From Ferdinandcohnia humi_A (GTDB taxonomy: Bacteria > Bacillota > Bacilli > Bacillales > Bacillaceae_L), in contig JBLKRX010000006.1 in NCBI GenBank assembly GCA_047608075.1, forward strand, positions 122,988 to 186,987: DNA of 64,000 bases, given 5' to 3'. Positions within the stretch are counted from its first letter, which is position 1. Every line of letters begins with the position of its first letter. The position numbers were made by a program, and so were the translations under genes. Shown one piece after another: positions 61,224-64,000 of this stretch. The notes under the pieces were generated by a model. The model did no database searches. It was not told where the DNA came from and was given only the letters and a program-made list of their open reading frames with translations.

Positions 61224-62789
61224 ATGATGGAATCCATTTTTACTATCATCTCCACTTTGTTTGGCCTAATCGTCGGTGCAATTGTTGGCTTTTATGTTCG
61301 TAAATCCATTGCTGAAACAAAAATTGCTGGTGCAAAAAGTGCAGCAGAACAAATTATTGATGATGCTAATAGAGAAGCTGATTCATTAAAGAAAGAAGCA
61401 CTTCTAGAAGCAAAGGATGAAATTCACAAACTTCGTACAGAGGCAGAACGAGAAATACGTGATCGAAGAAGCGAACTACAAAAACAAGAAAATCGTTTAA
61501 TGCAAAAAGAAGAGAATCTTGATCGTAAGGATGAAACATTAGATAAACGTGAATCAATGTTAGAAAAGAAAGAGGATTCTCTCGCTCAAAGACAACAGCA
61601 TATTGAAGAGATGGAAAGCAAAGTGGAAGAGATGGTTCATAAGCAACAAGTTGAACTTGAGCGTATTTCTAGCTTAACACGAGAAGAAGCAAAGCAAATC
61701 ATCCTTGAGCGAATTGAAAATGAGCTTTCTCATGATGTTGCAGTTATGGTTAAAGAAGCTGAAAATCGTGCTAAGGAAGAATCTGATAAGAAGGCAAAAG
61801 AAATTCTTTCGCTTGCTATACAAAGATGTGCCGCTGATCATGTTGCAGAAACTACAGTATCTGTAGTTAACCTGCCGAATGATGAGATGAAGGGACGTAT
61901 TATCGGTAGAGAAGGACGAAATATCCGTACACTTGAAACGTTAACAGGTATTGACCTTATTATTGATGACACACCTGAGGCAGTCATTTTATCTGGCTTT
62001 GACCCGATTCGCCGTGAAACAGCGAGAATCGCACTTGAAAAACTTGTTCAAGACGGACGTATTCACCCTGCGCGTATTGAAGAGATGGTTGACAAATCTA
62101 GACGTGAAGTTGATGAATATATCCGAGAAGTGGGTGAACAAACAACCTTTGAGGTTGGTGTTCATGGACTCCATCCGGATTTAATTAAGATACTAGGTCG
62201 CTTGAAGTATAGAACAAGCTATGGCCAAAATGTCTTAAAGCACTCAATGGAAGTATCGTTCTTGTCAGGCCTAATGGCAGCTGAATTAGGCGAAGACGAA
62301 ACGTTAGCTCGTCGTGCTGGCTTACTACACGATATCGGTAAAGCTATTGACCATGAAGTTGAAGGTAGCCACGTAGAGATCGGTGTAGAGCTTGCAACGA
62401 AATATAAGGAGCATCCAGTTGTTATTAATAGTATCGCTTCTCACCATGGTGATACGGAGCCGACATCTATTATCGCTGTATTGGTTGCGGCTGCAGACGC
62501 ATTATCTGCTGCAAGACCTGGTGCAAGAAGTGAGACGCTCGAAAATTACATTCGTCGTTTAGAAAAGCTAGAGGAAATTTCTGAATCCTATGAAGGGGTA
62601 GAAAAATCCTTTGCTATCCAAGCAGGACGTGAAGTTAGAATTATCGTAAAACCTGATGTAATTGATGACTTGAATGCACATCGATTAGCCCGCGATATTC
62701 GTAAACGAATTGAAGAGGAGTTAGATTATCCAGGTCACATTAAGGTTACGGTTCTTCGTGAAACGAGAGCTGTCGAATACGCAAAATAA
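61224..62789 (+). CDS. rny: Ribonuclease Y
   Basis: RNase Y is the membrane-bound endoribonuclease that starts most mRNA decay in Bacillus. The 521-residue protein has an N-terminal membrane segment (about 6-26), a long coiled coil (about 30-165), a KH domain (DEMKGRIIGREGRNIRTLET) and the HD domain (LARRAGLLHDIGKAIDHEVE). The ATG at 61224 follows AGAGGAGGTGAAA; the ATG three bases later is equally possible. The match to B. subtilis Rny is close throughout. A terminator overlaps the stop codon. Confidence 0.98.
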   Translation: MMESIFTIISTLFGLIVGAIVGFYVRKSIAETKIAGAKSAAEQIIDDANREADSLKKEALLEAKDEIHKLRTEAEREIRDRRSELQKQENRLMQKEENLDRKDETLDKRESMLEKKEDSLAQRQQHIEEMESKVEEMVHKQQVELERISSLTREEAKQIILERIENELSHDVAVMVKEAENRAKEESDKKAKEILSLAIQRCAADHVAETTVSVVNLPNDEMKGRIIGREGRNIRTLETLTGIDLIIDDTPEAVILSGFDPIRRETARIALEKLVQDGRIHPARIEEMVDKSRREVDEYIREVGEQTTFEVGVHGLHPDLIKILGRLKYRTSYGQNVLKHSMEVSFLSGLMAAELGEDETLARRAGLLHDIGKAIDHEVEGSHVEIGVELATKYKEHPVVINSIASHHGDTEPTSIIAVLVAAADALSAARPGARSETLENYIRRLEKLEEISESYEGVEKSFAIQAGREVRIIVKPDVIDDLNAHRLARDIRKRIEEELDYPGHIKVTVLRETRAVEYAK

Positions 62790-62818
62790 AGTGGTCTTTT
62801 GACCACTTTATTTTTTTT
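62788..62818 (+). terminator. Intrinsic terminator after rny
   Basis: AAAGTGGTC pairs perfectly with GACCACTTT around TTTT, followed by ATTTTTTTT. Confidence 0.92.
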
Positions 62819-63046
62819 GGTAGAAATGAAAATTAAAAGGACCTCTATACCACTAATAACAAAGATGAATGGTACCATCTCTACACGTTAGAGCGGCAGT
62901 TCCAATTTTATCCTTATGTATTCTCGAATACTAAAGGAGTAGTGTTTTATTATACTCTTAATTAAATGTTGCTCTCTTATGTTAGTTGGATACATTGCGA
63001 TTTTTGTACATATATGATTCACTTATAATATGAAAGGAGCTTTTAC

Positions 63047-63841
63047 ATGAAACTTTTATTTATTGGGGATGTAGTGGGATCTCCCGGAAGAGATATGATA
63101 AGTGAATACTTGCCGAAGTTAAAAGCTAAGTATCATCCCAACCTTACGATTATTAACGGTGAAAATTCTGCCTCGGGTAGAGGGATTACTCATAAGATAT
63201 ATAACCAGTTTATTGAAAACGGTGCCCAAGCAATAACACTTGGAAATCACGCGTGGGACAATAAAGATATTTTTGAGTTTATTGATACAGCAAAACACAT
63301 AATAAGACCAGCAAATTTCCCAGAGGGTACACCGGGCAAAGGTATAATCTATTGTCCAGTTGGTGGCCAAGAGGTTGCAATTATTAATTTACAGGGGCGT
63401 ACTTTCTTACCTCCACTTGATTGCCCTTTTAAAAAGGCGGATGAGTTAGTTAATCAAGCAAAAAAGCGTACGTCGATAATATTTGTAGATTTTCATGCAG
63501 AAGCTACGAGTGAAAAACTAGCAATGGGTTGGTATCTTGATGGTAGAGTCACCGCTGTAGTTGGAACACATACGCATGTTCAAACAGCTGACAATCGTAT
63601 TTTACCTGAGGGAACAGCTTTTATAACGGATGTTGGAATGACAGGACCTTATGATGGTATTTTAGGAATGGATAAAGATGCTGTCATAAAAAAGTTTAAG
63701 ACAGCATTACCAGTACGGTTTGAGGTTGTAAACGGTAGAACTCAACTAAATGGTATCCTAATAGATGTCGATCAAAAAACAGGAAAAGCAAAGAGCATTA
63801 ATCGAATCCTTATTAATGACGACCATCCGTTCTTTGATTGA
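63047..63841 (+). CDS. ymdB: YmdB metallophosphodiesterase
   Basis: YmdB hydrolyses 2',3'-cyclic (and possibly 3',5'-cyclic) nucleotides and affects biofilm and nanotube phenotypes in B. subtilis. The 264-residue protein keeps all the metal ligands: Asp8 (FIGDVVGSPGRD), Glu39 and Asn40 (INGENSASGRG), Asn67 and His68 (LGNHAWDN), His150, His175 and His177 (GTHTHVQ). The ATG follows GAAAGGAGCTTTTAC. It has its own terminator, and a group II intron lies directly after it. Confidence 0.96.
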   Translation: MKLLFIGDVVGSPGRDMISEYLPKLKAKYHPNLTIINGENSASGRGITHKIYNQFIENGAQAITLGNHAWDNKDIFEFIDTAKHIIRPANFPEGTPGKGIIYCPVGGQEVAIINLQGRTFLPPLDCPFKKADELVNQAKKRTSIIFVDFHAEATSEKLAMGWYLDGRVTAVVGTHTHVQTADNRILPEGTAFITDVGMTGPYDGILGMDKDAVIKKFKTALPVRFEVVNGRTQLNGILIDVDQKTGKAKSINRILINDDHPFFD

Positions 63842-63854
63842 TAGAGAAGATAGG

Positions 63855-63882
63855 AAAGACGAGTCAGTGACTCGTCTTTTTT
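63855..63882 (+). terminator. Intrinsic terminator after ymdB, insertion site of the intron
   Basis: AAAGACGAGTC pairs perfectly with GACTCGTCTTT around AGT; the tract ends in six T residues at 63877-63882. The group II intron begins at the next base. Confidence 0.92.
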
Positions 63883-64000
63883 GTTCGCCCAGCATGGGCG
63901 AACTCTAACGGGTGAAAGTTCCGAGTACGACCTGGTAGCGGTAAGTACATAGCTGACAGCAAGGGTGTCCATGGCGACGTGGAATCTGAAGGAAGCTCGA
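63883..64000 (+). mobile_element. 5' end of a group IIC self-splicing intron (cut by window edge)
   Basis: The sequence opens with GTTCGCCCAGCATGGGCGAA, a perfect eight-base hairpin of the kind that starts class C introns, then GGTGAAAGTTCCGAG, and AGCAAGGGTGTCC with CGACGTGGAATCTGAAGGAA, which match the conserved domain I of Oceanobacillus-type IIC introns as I know it. It lies directly after a terminator, the classic IIC insertion site. The reverse transcriptase gene and 3' end are outside the window. Confidence 0.88.

Noticed and set aside
63772..63972. A 66-codon minus-strand frame at the right edge
   Set aside because: It is antisense to ymdB, its terminator and the intron start.
1..64000. 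CRISPR array, prophage or toxin-antitoxin island
   Set aside because: No regularly spaced repeats, phage structural genes or paired small toxin genes were seen; the window is core chromosome with intergenic repeats.

Overview
The window is a co-directional (every supported gene is on the + strand), visibly AT-rich stretch of a chromosome from an endospore-forming member of the Bacillaceae. Gene order follows the Bacillus subtilis segment from the 3' end of the fla/che operon to ymdB: cheA-cheW-cheC-cheD-sigD, rpsB-tsf-pyrH-frr, uppS-cdsA-dxr-rseP-proS-polC, rimP-nusA-ylxR-ylxQ-infB-ylxP-rbfA-truB-ribF-rpsO-pnp, ylxY-mlpA-ymxH, dpaA-dpaB-asd-dapG-dapA, tepA-ylzJ-spoIIIE-ymfC, ymfF-ymfH-ymfI-ymfJ-ymfK-rodZ-pgsA-cinA-recA, rny-ymdB. 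The dipicolinate synthase genes and spoIIIE indicate sporulation, and cheA/C/D with sigD indicate flagellar motility. The species cannot be named from this sequence.

Layout. 1-6.3 kb: chemotaxis adaptation genes, the motility sigma factor, a FapA-like (DUF342) protein, a small uncharacterised protein and a SwrB-like membrane protein. 6.4-9.6 kb: ribosomal protein S2, EF-Ts, UMP kinase and ribosome recycling factor. 10-20.7 kb: isoprenoid and phospholipid enzymes, the site-2 protease, prolyl-tRNA synthetase and PolC. 20.9-31.4 kb: the nusA-infB operon and RNA modification/decay genes. 31.5-40.8 kb: inactive-looking polysaccharide deacetylase, M16 protease, dipicolinate and diaminopimelate synthesis, and the ClpP-like TepA. 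41.3-51.3 kb: SpoIIIE, a GntR regulator, a complete BMP-type nucleoside ABC importer, and a sodium:solute symporter with a 59-residue membrane partner gene that is easily missed. 51.6-63.8 kb: the ymfF-ymdB block with recA and rny.

The core genes look intact and ordinary. The interesting material is between them. Two families of dispersed intergenic repeats with complementary ends are present: family A at 1061, 20734 and a variant at 37264; family B at 9694, 12811, 41037 and 54228. They all lie in the same orientation as transcription. Six of the seven abut the start of the next gene closely or fairly closely; the seventh lies next to the rimP promoter. Several leaders carry nested stem-loops, notably rpsB, pyrH, rimP, truB, rpsO and rny. 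The last 118 bases are the 5' end of a group IIC-type self-splicing intron placed exactly after the ymdB terminator. Compared with B. subtilis, rnjB is missing between dapA and tepA and pbpX is missing between recA and rny. I see no CRISPR array, prophage, tRNA or rRNA gene. I found no convincing wholly new multigene system; the best candidates for new biology are the repeats, the structured leaders and the poorly characterised YmfK protein with an ACT-like domain and a P-loop.
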